A DNA stretch of 44,926 nt from Desulfobacterales bacterium (lineage in GTDB: Bacteria; Desulfobacterota; Desulfobacteria; Desulfobacterales; JAHEIW01): positions 1 through 44,926 of the forward strand of contig JASJAN010000027.1 in NCBI GenBank assembly GCA_030066985.1. Reading direction: 5' to 3'. Each line of letters starts with the position of its first letter. The first letter of the stretch is position 1. The notes below the pieces were generated by a model. The model made no database searches. It was not told where the DNA came from and was given only the letters and a program-made list of their open reading frames with translations. This document shows positions 23,014 to 31,954 of the stretch, in pieces. The translations under genes were made by a program, and so were the position numbers.

Positions 23014-25632
23014 CTAATTTTGAAGTGCTTTTAAGGACTTTTGAATGATGTCGGTGTAGAATTCAATTTTTTCAGAATTGTCGGATCCCTTTATGCCTTT
23101 GCTGGTATAAAAATCGACGGCATTTTGGAAGCTGACCCTGGAGAGTGCTTCCGGAAGCGAAATTTCATGCCGTTTGTACATGCGGTTTCCATTGGTTAGA
23201 ATTTTCTTGAGACGATCCTTGGCTTTAATTGATTTCTGGGAATTGTTCTGCAGAAAAGATAAAACAATCCAGTATGATTCTAAATATGTTTTTAAAAAAA
23301 TAGAAAAAAGTCTGAGTTTGCGGAAGCCTGAAGAAGTCACATTATAGGTATCCGGTATGGTCTGATGGGGCATTAAGATGGCATCGTCGATAAAAGCTTT
23401 AATACTTTTACGCACCTTAAATTCAGGTGATTGGTCTAAATCGTAAGCAAATTCGAATTTAAAGAAATTTTGCAGCAAGCGGTAATCTGCGTGCAAATCG
23501 GCTGCTGAGAATTGAAACGCATCCTTTTCCAGTATGGTCAGGGCGGTAAAAGCCGCTGGAATAAAAAAGGCGATACAATTGTTTTTGTAATATTCCAAAG
23601 ATGGCCTTTTGGCAGCGTTGATCAAATAATTTCGTTCGGAATAGGGTATATTCTTGTCTTTTGAAACCGGTTCGATAAATTTACTTTGAACAAATGCATC
23701 TATGGCATGCTCAACGGCGTGCACCTGGTCAAGGATGAGTGTGTCCGCCAGTTTGGCGTCCTGGGTGGCCAGATGCTTTATGTAGGTTTCGACAATCGAC
23801 ATGATCTGATCGTATGAAAACCGTTCCCTGGAGCAATTTAAAATGGCACCCGCGACCAACCCGTAAGCTGTGACGACCGCAGACCGATTGATAGCATTGA
23901 TGATGCGGTAACCAAGATTGCGACAGAGGGCATTTTGTTCCTTTGGTTTCATTTCGATCAATGGTGTGCCCATCTTACCCAGCAGTTCATTCATGGACAG
24001 CGGATCACTAAATTGAATATAGATTTTACCGTATCGCTTTGCTAGAAATTTTCTGGCTTTGAGAACGCCTTTGAGCGTCTCCGGCTCCTTTTTCCCGCCT
24101 TCTAATTCCTGCAAATATGATTTTTCCTCCAGGACCCTGTCGTACCCGATATAAATCGGTACAATGATCATATCATCGCAGGCACCGTTTTTAAAAGCGT
24201 TGAGCAAGATTGACAGCAGGCCCAATTTCGGCATCAATAATTTGCCGGTCCGGCTGCGGCCGCCTTCAATGAATTGTTCGACGTTATGTCCTTCCTCGAG
24301 GAGCTTATGAATATATTCAGCAAAGACTTTTGAATACAATACGGCGCCACGAAAGCTGCGGCGAATGAAAAAAGCACCGCCGCTGCGAAACAACGTCCCC
24401 ATAGGCCAAAAAGACAGATTTTTACCCGCGGCAACCAAGGGGACCGGCATATTATTATGATACAGCAGGTAGGACAAGATCAGATAATCGATATGGCTTT
24501 TGTGACAGGGAACCAGAACCAACGGCCCTTTCAGGGCCAGCCGTTTAACTTTACTTAGGGCATTGTTGTTTACAGATACGCCGTCAAACATGGTCCGAAT
24601 AATCCATCCGACGATGGCTGAAAATAATTTGATGTAAGCCGGATTATAGCCGGCGGCAATTTCGTCGATGTAGGAATCCGCTTTTTTACGGACCTCATGA
24701 ATCGGAATATTGCGGTTTTTCGAATAGGTATCCATGAACGCCTGAAACCGCTGACCAGTCAATATACTTTCTTTTAACTCGAGACTGGTTTTGAGCATTG
24801 GTCCGGTAATGCTTTGACGGTGACGATTAAGCTGTACCAGCAAATTACGCCGCAGCATCAACGATTGATATTCTATCGGCTGGCTTCGAATTGACTCCTG
24901 TTGCAGGTAATGCTTAAGAATCACCGGTTCAGATATCTCAACGAATACCTTGCCGGGATTTTTAAACAACGCTAACAGGCGTCGGATTCGACCCGGCTTA
25001 TCTTCAGACCCGAAAAAAATATCGGTCAAGGTAGGTATCGATCGATGCGGGTTTTTACTGAAAAACATCAGCTGCGGAATGATGTATATGGGGCGCTCGG
25101 TTGTTTTCTGCAATTCGATCAAGTATTGAATCGGGTCGGTCTTGGCTTTGACAAAGCGTCGATAAAACCCTCTCTTGCCGACCAACGATAGCATGCCGGC
25201 TTTGTTTTTGAGCAGGGCCTGACCAATAAAACCGCTTTTATAGGGGCTTGGAAACTTACGCCGGTGAACAAAGAAATCCAGGTGGGCCATTGCGATCTTT
25301 AACAGGCGCGAAAGCGGCTGCCAAAAATAAACTTGATAATCAAAACCAATCTGCGGATACGGCAGTTTATTCTTCTGATAGCGGGTGTAATAAAAGAGGT
25401 ATTCAAAATAGCTTTTGAATTTGGTGACATATACGACAACCGCATCGTCTTCCAGTTGCTGCAACACAGCGGTCTGATCTTTATCGGTTTTAATGCCTGA
25501 ATAAAACAGTTTCAGAAGGAGTGAAGCCACCCTCCCAAGGGAATCGGGCAGATAGCAGCTGAAATGATTGTGCGTGCCATCGAGCACTCTGCTTTTCCAA
25601 TTGCTCGATTTTCGACCGTGCTTTGCTGCCAT
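23014..25632 (-). CDS. plsB: Glycerol-3-phosphate 1-O-acyltransferase PlsB
   Basis: A membrane-associated enzyme making lysophosphatidic acid, the first step in phospholipid synthesis. At 872 residues it has the length of E. coli-type PlsB (about 800). The four acyltransferase blocks are visible: I with H377 and D382 (VPCHKSHIDYLILSYLLY), II GGAFFIRRSFRGAVLY, III QFIEGGRSRTGKLLMPKLG, and IV IIVPIYIGYDRVLEEKSY. The long N-terminal extension and helical C-terminal region fit the family. A likely AAAGGGC ribosome site precedes the ATG. It is first in the plsB - murU/amgK - dapB series; a 503-base gap lies upstream. Confidence 0.96.
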   Translation of the reverse strand: MAAKHGRKSSNWKSRVLDGTHNHFSCYLPDSLGRVASLLLKLFYSGIKTDKDQTAVLQQLEDDAVVVYVTKFKSYFEYLFYYTRYQKNKLPYPQIGFDYQVYFWQPLSRLLKIAMAHLDFFVHRRKFPSPYKSGFIGQALLKNKAGMLSLVGKRGFYRRFVKAKTDPIQYLIELQKTTERPIYIIPQLMFFSKNPHRSIPTLTDIFFGSEDKPGRIRRLLALFKNPGKVFVEISEPVILKHYLQQESIRSQPIEYQSLMLRRNLLVQLNRHRQSITGPMLKTSLELKESILTGQRFQAFMDTYSKNRNIPIHEVRKKADSYIDEIAAGYNPAYIKLFSAIVGWIIRTMFDGVSVNNNALSKVKRLALKGPLVLVPCHKSHIDYLILSYLLYHNNMPVPLVAAGKNLSFWPMGTLFRSGGAFFIRRSFRGAVLYSKVFAEYIHKLLEEGHNVEQFIEGGRSRTGKLLMPKLGLLSILLNAFKNGACDDMIIVPIYIGYDRVLEEKSYLQELEGGKKEPETLKGVLKARKFLAKRYGKIYIQFSDPLSMNELLGKMGTPLIEMKPKEQNALCRNLGYRIINAINRSAVVTAYGLVAGAILNCSRERFSYDQIMSIVETYIKHLATQDAKLADTLILDQVHAVEHAIDAFVQSKFIEPVSKDKNIPYSERNYLINAAKRPSLEYYKNNCIAFFIPAAFTALTILEKDAFQFSAADLHADYRLLQNFFKFEFAYDLDQSPEFKVRKSIKAFIDDAILMPHQTIPDTYNVTSSGFRKLRLFSIFLKTYLESYWIVLSFLQNNSQKSIKAKDRLKKILTNGNRMYKRHEISLPEALSRVSFQNAVDFYTSKGIKGSDNSEKIEFYTDIIQKSLKALQN

Positions 25633-26135
25633 CGATTTGCCCTTTTTCCGTTGGTACCGGCTGCGGCACTTGGTTCTTGGTTGAAGGTAACGTTGAGCTA
25701 ATCGGGGTGAAGACCGATTTGTTTTACTTGGATATCGGAGGATTGAATGTTGGAGTTTTGTAAGTATTCACAATTTTTTGCTTTTACGCGGACAATAACA
25801 ATTAAAATTAACAAAATAAAGGACGGTTTGCAATATTTTATTGATGGGTGTGCCTATCCGAATCATAAAATAAGCTTGTGAAAATAAACGAGTTATGTTA
25901 CCTATAAAATACAAAATTCCTGTATTTTTCTCAAACATAATCACCCAATCGCTGCTGCTTTGCTTTTGAGAATGCGCGTTGTATACCTTCTCTGAAAGCA
26001 TTTTTTTGCAAGTACGGCTAATTTTTATTTGACGCTCTAAGCGAATCATATTAATAATATAATTTTATTCGTTAATAGGCCATTTCATTTTTGGAACCGA
26101 TTTTTAGTTTTATGTGAAAGGAGGGAAATTCGGAT
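25633..26135. other. AT-rich intergenic region upstream of plsB and of the 94-aa gene
   Basis: This 503-base stretch separates divergent genes and is clearly more AT-rich than its surroundings. A minus-strand frame of 93 codons (25768-26049) exists, but it lacks a ribosome site and looks like chance. Near 26029-26063 a TTGACG is followed by overlapping TATTAA and TATAAT elements, but the spacing is not ideal (14 or 23 bases), so any promoter call is weak. I see no RNA gene. Confidence 0.45.
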
Positions 26136-26420
26136 ATGAAAACTTTAATTGGTGGCGCAATCGCAGCGGCACTGGGCCTAGTTGGTCTTGTAGTTTGGTG
26201 GGGACAATTTTTGATGGTTCTGGCGGGGATCATCCCTGCGATGCTATTGCTGGGTGGCGCTCTGGCTATCTACCTTGGTTTTGATGAACTTAAAGATTCG
26301 TGGAACCCGGATGAAACAGCCGAATCTCCCCCCGAAAGTGGCGATGGTGAAGAAGTTGAAAAATACAAAAAAGAGATCGATGATCTCAAAGAAGAGATCA
26401 AAACCCTAAAGAAGGATTAG
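26136..26420 (+). CDS. Small membrane protein with a C-terminal coiled coil, 94 aa
   Basis: I do not know a function. The first ~50 residues are very hydrophobic and could form two membrane helices (LIGGAIAAALGLVGLVVWWG and FLMVLAGIIPAMLLLGGALAIYL). Then comes an acidic linker (DETAESPPESGDGEEVE) and a Lys/Glu heptad-like tail (KYKKEIDDLKEEIKTLKKD) typical of a coiled coil. A strong AAAGGAGGG ribosome site precedes the ATG, and a good terminator follows, so it is a single-gene unit. The layout suggests a membrane-bound scaffold or partner-binding protein (inference). Confidence 0.82.
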   Translation: MKTLIGGAIAAALGLVGLVVWWGQFLMVLAGIIPAMLLLGGALAIYLGFDELKDSWNPDETAESPPESGDGEEVEKYKKEIDDLKEEIKTLKKD

Positions 26421-26443
26421 GGACATTTGGGTTAAACTGTTAT

Positions 26444-26480
26444 CAGAGCCCGGCGTCTGAAGATACCGGGCTCTGTTTAT
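26444..26480 (+). terminator. Rho-independent terminator after the 94-aa gene
   Basis: CAGAGCCCGG (26444-26453) and CCGGGCTCTG (26466-26475) form a perfect 10-bp GC-rich stem with a 12-base loop followed by TTTAT. It lies in the 56-base gap between this gene and the convergent RNase H gene, and may serve both. Confidence 0.8.
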
Positions 26481-27121
26481 GTTGATTGATCGCTATTTTT
26501 GATTGCAGATGTTGCCAGAAAGTCTGCACGCTCATTTTCTGCATGGCCGGCGTGACCTTTAACCTTGATAATACTCACATCTTTGAACTTCTTTATTGTT
26601 TTTTTAATTGATTCTACCAATTCTCTGTTGGCTTTGACTTTCCAACCCAACGCCAAAACACCGTATGCGTAGCGGCTATCTGTAAAGATCCGTACAGGAA
26701 GCGCCGTGCGTTTCAACGCATTGAGACCCACCTGAATCGCCTTGAGTTCGGCAATATTATTGGTTGCTACGCCGATATATTCAGAAATTTCTTTTTCATG
26801 ATGCCCAAAGCGCAAGAGAACACCAATCCCTGAAGGACCCGGGTTGCCGGCGGATGCACCGTCGGTGAAAATTTGGATTCCTTCCGGATCAACTTTTTCT
26901 GTTGTCTGTGGTTTTTTCAAAGACGGTTGTGTTTCTATCGGTTTGCTGTCCAGCGGTTTAACATTGTCCTTGCGGACCCAGTATTCATGGGTCTGATTTA
27001 GCTGATATTTGATCAGGACTTTGCCGTTTTCCTCAAGAGGGTCTCCGGATGGATCTACGGCAAGCCATACCTTGTTTTTTTTAAAACGCATGCGCTTCCA
27101 TTCAGTCTTTTCTTCAACCAC
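26477..27121 (-). CDS. rnhA: Ribonuclease HI with N-terminal extension
   Basis: RNase HI cleaves the RNA strand of RNA-DNA hybrids. The catalytic acidic residues are all visible: Asp in FTDGASAGNPG, Glu in TNNIAELKAI, Asp in IFTDSRYAYGVL and Asp in NERADFLA; the preceding HAGHAENE holds the conserved His. Before the nuclease domain lie about 75 residues (MRFKKNKVWLAVDPSGDPL, then VLIKYQLNQTHEYWVRKDNV and a Pro/Lys/Thr linker) that form a small separate domain of unknown role. The chosen start is GTG 27121, which has AGGTGGAG at ideal spacing (214 residues); ATG 27091 is an alternative. It is downstream of namZ but separated by repeats. Confidence 0.92.
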   Translation of the reverse strand: MVEEKTEWKRMRFKKNKVWLAVDPSGDPLEENGKVLIKYQLNQTHEYWVRKDNVKPLDSKPIETQPSLKKPQTTEKVDPEGIQIFTDGASAGNPGPSGIGVLLRFGHHEKEISEYIGVATNNIAELKAIQVGLNALKRTALPVRIFTDSRYAYGVLALGWKVKANRELVESIKKTIKKFKDVSIIKVKGHAGHAENERADFLATSAIKNSDQST

Positions 27122-27178
27122 TTTCTTTCTCCACCTGATCGGTGCTTGCCTAATAAAGGTGCCGGCATTCCAGCACAA

Positions 27179-27293
27179 GGTTCAAGGTTCAACGTTCAAA
27201 GGTTTTGAGGTTAAATGCTGAGCCTCTGGCTGCACACCATCGGACGCGTGCAATGCCAACCCTGAACCCCGAACCTTTCAACCCAGAACCTCA
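27179..27293. repeat. Intergenic GGTTCAA word repeats in inverted arrangement
   Basis: AAGGTTCAAGGTTCAACG and GTTCAAAGG words (27177-27203) face complementary CCCTGAACCCCGAACC and CCCAGAACC words (27260-27290). The same family occurs at 33755-33870. Function unknown. Confidence 0.6.
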
Positions 27294-28469
27294 TCATCGA
27301 TAGAGGTGAAACCGCCGGCTGATTTCAGCAAACTCATTGAGCCCGTCCTGCCAGGAATCGACCAGGCTATCAATTGATTCCATGTTTTCAAGTCGTTGGC
27401 GGATTTGACGGTCGCCGATGATCAAATCGATGGGCAGCTGCCGGGTCTCATATTCATACGGCGGCTGCTTCCATTCGAAGGCGTTTTTATGATGACAGAT
27501 GATGGCTTGCAGCAAGCGCAAGCTGGTCACGTAAGGCTGATAGCGATCCGGACGGGTGACATGAATCTGAAAACCCTGACAAGGTTGGGACTGCCATTTG
27601 TTGGCTGTGGGTTCAAATACAACCGGCCTGAGAGCAATGCCCGGCATCGAATCGCCGCCAATGGCAGCAACGATTTTGATGGCATCTAAATACGGGGCAC
27701 CAAAAAGCTCAAAGGGTTGCGTGGTTCCACGGCCCTCTGACACATTGGTCCCCTCCCAGAGCACCTGCCCCGGGTAAACCATGGCCGAGACAGGGCTGGG
27801 CAAATTAGGGGAGGGTGCCACCCAGGGTAGACCCGTCTGATCAAAATACATCGATCGCCGCCAGCCCTTCATTGGTATAATCTCAAGGTCACAGCCGATC
27901 CCAAAGTGTCCATTGAAAAGCTTTGCCAACTCCCCAATGGTCAGTGCATGTCGCATGGGCAGTGCATAACGGCCTACAAATGAACGGACAGCCGGATCGA
28001 GGCAATTGCCTTCAACCGTTTGACCATTGATTGGATTGGGACGATCGAGAACCACCACCTTCAACTGCCGTGCTTTGGCGGTCTCAAGGCAATAGGAAAG
28101 GGTGTATATAAAAGTATAAACTCGGGTGCCGACATCCTGCAGATCAACCAGGAGCACATCGATGGGTTGCAACATTTCTTTAGTGGGGATGCGTGTTTTT
28201 CCGTAAAGGCTATAAACCGGCAGGTTCAAAACTGGATCGACGCCATCCGCCGATTCGATCATGTTATCCTGTTTTTCAGCATAAAATCCATGTTGGGGCG
28301 AATACAGCGCTTTGAGTTTATTCGGAAAGTGCTGCTCGATGAGCATGCGGGCGTGATTAAATTTGCGATCAACTGAAGCCGGATTGCACAAAAGCCCCAG
28401 TCGGGCGCTCGCCACCCACTTAGGCGCTGATTCTATAAACGTTTCCAGTCCAGTTTGTACGATTGCCAA
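27294..28469 (-). CDS. namZ: Exo-beta-N-acetylmuramidase NamZ-like (DUF1343)
   Basis: The 391-residue protein matches the DUF1343 family, founded by Bacillus NamZ, which removes MurNAc from the non-reducing ends of peptidoglycan fragments. Typical blocks are GLLCNPASVDRKFNHARMLI, ALYSPQHGFYAEKQDNM, DVLLVDLQDVGTRVYTFIY, VVLDRPNPINGQTVEGN, SPNLPSPVSAMVYPGQVLWE and GTNVSEGRGTTQPFELFGAP. There is no signal peptide, unlike many secreted family members, so the enzyme may act in the cytoplasm on imported muropeptides. With the MurU-AmgK fusion 4 kb away it would supply MurNAc for salvage (inference). Start at ATG 28469, preceded by GGGAGCGC. Confidence 0.9.
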   Translation of the reverse strand: MAIVQTGLETFIESAPKWVASARLGLLCNPASVDRKFNHARMLIEQHFPNKLKALYSPQHGFYAEKQDNMIESADGVDPVLNLPVYSLYGKTRIPTKEMLQPIDVLLVDLQDVGTRVYTFIYTLSYCLETAKARQLKVVVLDRPNPINGQTVEGNCLDPAVRSFVGRYALPMRHALTIGELAKLFNGHFGIGCDLEIIPMKGWRRSMYFDQTGLPWVAPSPNLPSPVSAMVYPGQVLWEGTNVSEGRGTTQPFELFGAPYLDAIKIVAAIGGDSMPGIALRPVVFEPTANKWQSQPCQGFQIHVTRPDRYQPYVTSLRLLQAIICHHKNAFEWKQPPYEYETRQLPIDLIIGDRQIRQRLENMESIDSLVDSWQDGLNEFAEISRRFHLYR

Positions 28470-28779
28470 AAAGCGCTCCCTTTTTGTTGTCTGTTATTTG
28501 TTAATAGATATTAGAAATGAAATCGATTGTCTATTATATATTGGGCGTTGAGTTGTATCAATAAACTAATAACAAATAACCAATAACCAATAACCAATCA
28601 AGTGAAAAAGCTTGACATTACAGGGAATAATTCTTACAAAGTCAGGCTATTTTCGATTTCGTTGTTTGGGCCGATGTGTTGATCTGTAGCGATAGTTATC
28701 GTTCTTAAGCAAAAGCTGGCCCGAATTTTAATTTACGTTTAACGAATATCTTCGAATCGGGTCTTTTGCGCTGGATTCG
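28470..28779. other. Divergent intergenic region between namZ and the ATPase gene
   Basis: No gene is visible. It holds a tandem of the 7-mer AATAACC (28565-28597; four near-perfect units) with inverted TTATTTGTTAATAG words at 28495-28508, and a good promoter on the plus strand (28612-28640). The remaining ~130 bases to the ATPase start would be its leader. Confidence 0.6.
28612..28640 (+). promoter_or_regulatory. Sigma-70 type promoter for the ATPase-kor operon
   Basis: TTGACA (28612-28617), a 17-base spacer, and TACAAA (28635-28640; 4 of 6 to consensus). It lies about 140 bases upstream of the ATPase start and is the best promoter match I found in the window. Confidence 0.55.
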
Positions 28780-29511
28780 GTGAGTGAGCGATTAACGGTG
28801 AAAATTGAACTTAACGGCGTCGTCATTATTGTCGGCAACTACGGCAGCGGTAAGACCGAAGTCGCGATAAATTTGGCGGTATATCATAAGCGCGCCGGGG
28901 TGGATGTTAGGATTGCAGATCTTGATGTGGTCAATCCCTATTTTCGAACGCGTGAGGCTATAGAGGCGCTCAGCAATATGGGCATCGATGTGGTTTTGCC
29001 ACCGGAACAATATCTGCAGGCGGATTTGCCGATTCTCAGCCCCGAGGTCGCCGGAAGAATTCGCCAACCCGGTCAACTGATGCTGCTGGATGTTGGCGGT
29101 GATGATGTGGGGGCTACCATTCTGGCGTCACTTGAGAATGAATTCAGAGGGAAATCGCCCCGGGTTTTGCAAGTGATCAATCCATTAAGGCCGTTTACCG
29201 AAACCCACGAAGGCTGTTTGAAAATCCGGGATGCGATTGAGACAGCTTCCAAGCTGACCGTCAATGGCCTTATTGGCAATGCGAATCTGATCGATGACAC
29301 TGCACCCGATGATATTTACGACGGCTACCATTTCGTTAATGATTTATCCAAGCGCAGCGGGCTGCCGCTGGAACTAATTACCGTCAACCGGGCGTTATGG
29401 GCGTCTATCGATATGCATCAATTTACATGTCCGGTTTTGCCGATTGACCGGCAACTGGTACCGCCCTGGCAAAAGCCGGTTGAATTCGGTCAGCCGGAAG
29501 CGCCCGGATGA
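28780..29511 (+). CDS. P-loop ATPase (CobQ/ParA-like) linked to the 2-oxoacid oxidoreductase operon
   Basis: A 243-residue nucleotide-binding protein. Walker A is GNYGSGKTE near residue 19, of the classical G-x4-GKT type rather than the deviant KGG type of MinD/ParA. ADLDVVNPYFRTRE and LLDVGGDDVGA follow, resembling CobQ/CobB/MinD-fold proteins. It has no membrane or iron-sulfur motif. It leads the kor genes in the same direction, with a 94-base gap before korD. The role is unknown; maturation or cofactor insertion for the oxidoreductase is a guess based on position. The start is uncertain between GTG 28780 and GTG 28798. Confidence 0.82.
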   Translation: MSERLTVKIELNGVVIIVGNYGSGKTEVAINLAVYHKRAGVDVRIADLDVVNPYFRTREAIEALSNMGIDVVLPPEQYLQADLPILSPEVAGRIRQPGQLMLLDVGGDDVGATILASLENEFRGKSPRVLQVINPLRPFTETHEGCLKIRDAIETASKLTVNGLIGNANLIDDTAPDDIYDGYHFVNDLSKRSGLPLELITVNRALWASIDMHQFTCPVLPIDRQLVPPWQKPVEFGQPEAPG

Positions 29512-29605
29512 AGGTTGCCAATTGTTAAAGGTAGCGCTATGATGCCTGCTGAAGTTTATGCGATGATGTCCTGAAGTTTTAAAATTCAGTGGAGGATTGG
29601 TTTTT

Positions 29606-29836
29606 ATGGCCTATGAACATTCTGTCAATAATGATCGATGCAAGGGCTGCGGATTGTGCGTAACCGTATGCCCTAAAAATGTGCTTGAGATTTCCGACAA
29701 GGTAAACGCCAAAGGCTATTTTCCGGCATTTCAGGCGCGGCCTGAAGATTGCATTTTTTGCGCTCTGTGCTGCACCATGTGTCCGGACGTCGCCATTACC
29801 ATCAGAGAAATAGAGGAGGCAGCTCTTAAAAAATAA
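29606..29836 (+). CDS. korD: 2-oxoacid:ferredoxin oxidoreductase, delta (ferredoxin-type) subunit
   Basis: A 76-residue protein with two four-cysteine motifs, CKGCGLCVTVCP and CIFCALCCTMCP, each binding one [4Fe-4S] cluster. It carries electrons from the catalytic subunits to external ferredoxin. The start is ATG 29606, ten bases after a GGAGG ribosome site; an in-frame TTG nine bases earlier is too close to that site. It is followed by korA after 27 bases. Confidence 0.93.
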   Translation: MAYEHSVNNDRCKGCGLCVTVCPKNVLEISDKVNAKGYFPAFQARPEDCIFCALCCTMCPDVAITIREIEEAALKK

Positions 29837-29863
29837 GGGCAAAAATGCGGAGGAACAAATATT

Positions 29864-30934
29864 ATGGGAAAAGTGTTAATGAAAGGCAATGAGGCCATTG
29901 GAGAGGCCGCTATCCGGGCCGGCTGTATGAATTACTTTGCCTATCCAATCACACCTCAATCTGAAGTTGCTGAATATCTTTCGCGCCGTTTGCCCGAGGA
30001 GGGCGGCACATTTTTGCAGGGTGAAAGCGAGGTGGCGGTATCCTACATGATTTTTGGAGCTGCTGCCTGCGGCGAGCGCGTTTTCACGACGTCTTCCAGC
30101 CCCGGTGTTAGCCTTATGAGTGAAGGCATCAGCTACATCACAGCTGCTCAGTGTCCGGCGGTCTTTGTCAATATCATGCGCGGTGGTCCGGGATTGGGCG
30201 GCATTTTGCCTTCCCAAGCCGATTACAACCAATCGGTTAAAGGCGGTGGGCATGGTGATTACAAACTGCTTGTCATGGCGCCGGCCAGCGTCCAGGAAGC
30301 AGTCGAAATGATGATGAGCGCATTTGCCCTGGCTGAAAAATATCGCAACCCGGTAATGATTCTGGGAGACGGCCTCATCGGCCAGATGATGGAACCGGTC
30401 GAATTTCCCGACGCGCTGAAAGCCAAACCGTCCAACAAAGATGATTGGGCCACCAACGGAATGGCTACTCGCAACAGCAATGAGCGCAACCTTGTAAAAA
30501 CCCTCTATCTGGATCCAGAGGAGCTCAATGCGCACAATTTGATGCTACGCGCAAAATACGAGCAAATGGAGCAGGAAGAAATACGCTATGAAGCGTACAA
30601 TGTCGATGAAGATTACCATCTGCTGGTTGTCAGTTACGGCACCATGAGTCGTGTTTGTCGTACCGCAATTGATAATTTGAAAGAACAGGGTATTGAAATC
30701 GGTATGATTCGACCCCAGACGCTTTTTCCATTTCCCAAAACTGCCATTTACGACGCAGCCGGTAAGAAAAGCTGCCGAGCGGTGCTGTGCGTTGAAATGT
30801 GCATGGGGCAAATGGTGGAAGATGTCGAGCGCAGTGTTTCCGGTCAGCGGCCGGTGCATTGGTACGGCAAATGTGGCGGTGAGGTTCCCACACCCGAGGA
30901 GGTAATGGAGGAGATTCGTAAATTGGCCGAGTAG
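29864..30934 (+). CDS. korA: 2-oxoacid:ferredoxin oxidoreductase, alpha subunit (KorA/VorB type)
   Basis: The 356-residue alpha subunit contains the pyrimidine-binding and C-terminal domains. MKGNEAIGEAAIRAGCMNYF, YPITPQSEVAEYLSRRLPEE, GESEVAVSYMIFGAAACGER and TTSSSPGVSLMSEGISY are family hallmarks. Such enzymes convert a 2-oxoacid plus CoA to acyl-CoA, CO2 and reduced ferredoxin, or run in reverse. Similar sequences are often named VorB (branched-chain 2-oxoacids) or KorA (2-oxoglutarate), and sequence reading alone does not settle the substrate. A GGAGG ribosome site is present. In a sulfate reducer the enzyme would serve the oxidative or reductive TCA branch or amino-acid use. Confidence 0.93.
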   Translation: MGKVLMKGNEAIGEAAIRAGCMNYFAYPITPQSEVAEYLSRRLPEEGGTFLQGESEVAVSYMIFGAAACGERVFTTSSSPGVSLMSEGISYITAAQCPAVFVNIMRGGPGLGGILPSQADYNQSVKGGGHGDYKLLVMAPASVQEAVEMMMSAFALAEKYRNPVMILGDGLIGQMMEPVEFPDALKAKPSNKDDWATNGMATRNSNERNLVKTLYLDPEELNAHNLMLRAKYEQMEQEEIRYEAYNVDEDYHLLVVSYGTMSRVCRTAIDNLKEQGIEIGMIRPQTLFPFPKTAIYDAAGKKSCRAVLCVEMCMGQMVEDVERSVSGQRPVHWYGKCGGEVPTPEEVMEEIRKLAE

Positions 30935-31045
30935 TTAAATGGTCAATTGGTTGAAAAAATCAAAGTTTAACCATCGGTCCTTTTTCGATAAAACTAATTA
31001 ACCAGTTCACCATACAGCCGATTGACTGAAAATAGGAGATAATCA

Positions 31046-31798
31046 ATGGGAAAAACATTTCAGAAACCCGAGGCCCTGGCCGAGACGATTACCCACTATT
31101 GCCCGGGGTGCACCCATGGAGTTGCTCACCGGCTTGTGGCAGAAGTCATCGACGAGCTCGGTGTTCGCGGCAAGACCGTTGGTATCGCTCCGGTGGGCTG
31201 CGCTGTGTTGATGTATAATTATTTCACCTTTGATTTTCAGGAAGCGGCTCATGGGCGCGCACCAGCGATGGCAACCGGTATCAAGCGCGTGCGACCGGAT
31301 CTGGTTGTTTTTACCTATCAGGGAGACGGTGATTTGGCGAGTATCGGAATGAGTGAGATTGTGCATGCCGCCAATCGCGGCGAAAAATTTACGGTGATCT
31401 TTATCAACAACGCAGTTTATGGGATGACCGGCGGTCAGATGGCCCCGACCACAATGCCTGATCAGCGGACAACGACCTCACCCTTTGGTCGCAAAGTTTT
31501 GGATACCGGCATGCCGGTAAAGATGGCCGAAATGCTGGCGGCGCTTCAAACGCCAGCCTTCATTACCCGCCAGACACTGTTGAATCCCAAATATATCAAC
31601 AAAGCCAAAAAAGCGATTAAACAGGCGTTTACATATCAAATTGAAAACACCTGTTTTAGTTTTGTCGAATTGGTGAGCACCTGCCCGACCAACTGGGGCA
31701 TGACCCCGCTGGATGCCATTAAATGGGCTGAAGAGATGATGCTTCCGTATTATGCGCTGGGTGTGTTTAAAACGCCTGAAGAAAGCGACGCGGCCTAA
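31046..31798 (+). CDS. korB: 2-oxoacid:ferredoxin oxidoreductase, beta (thiamine diphosphate) subunit
   Basis: A 250-residue subunit that binds thiamine diphosphate. The cofactor motif is present as YQGDGDLASIGMSEIVHAANR with the Mg-binding FINNAVYGMTGGQ. The N-terminal YCPGCTHGVAHRLVAEVI and GIAPVGCAVLMYNYFTFDF match KorB/VorA-type proteins. An AGGAGA ribosome site precedes the ATG. The 110-base gap after korA contains complementary word repeats (AATGGTCAATTGGTT and AATTAACCAGTTCACCAT). Confidence 0.94.
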   Translation: MGKTFQKPEALAETITHYCPGCTHGVAHRLVAEVIDELGVRGKTVGIAPVGCAVLMYNYFTFDFQEAAHGRAPAMATGIKRVRPDLVVFTYQGDGDLASIGMSEIVHAANRGEKFTVIFINNAVYGMTGGQMAPTTMPDQRTTTSPFGRKVLDTGMPVKMAEMLAALQTPAFITRQTLLNPKYINKAKKAIKQAFTYQIENTCFSFVELVSTCPTNWGMTPLDAIKWAEEMMLPYYALGVFKTPEESDAA

Positions 31799-31954
31799 AG
31801 GCGAAATCGTTGGCATCATATGAAAGCCGGGGGAAAAATAGCGAACCGTAAGCAGCTCGCAAGACATGAGATGTGTGGCACAGCAAAAAAGAGTGCTAGC
31901 GCGTGCCGATAATTTTCAACTTGCTCACGGCTGCTTGCTAAAAGTGGAGGTACC

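Noticed and set aside
25768-26049. A 93-codon minus-strand ORF in the gap upstream of plsB
   Set aside because: No ribosome site, AT-rich chance composition with many Ile, Lys and Asn codons, no recognisable family; treated as intergenic.
28565-28600. A CRISPR-like array in the AATAACC tandem
   Set aside because: Units are 7 bases with no spacers; a simple tandem repeat.
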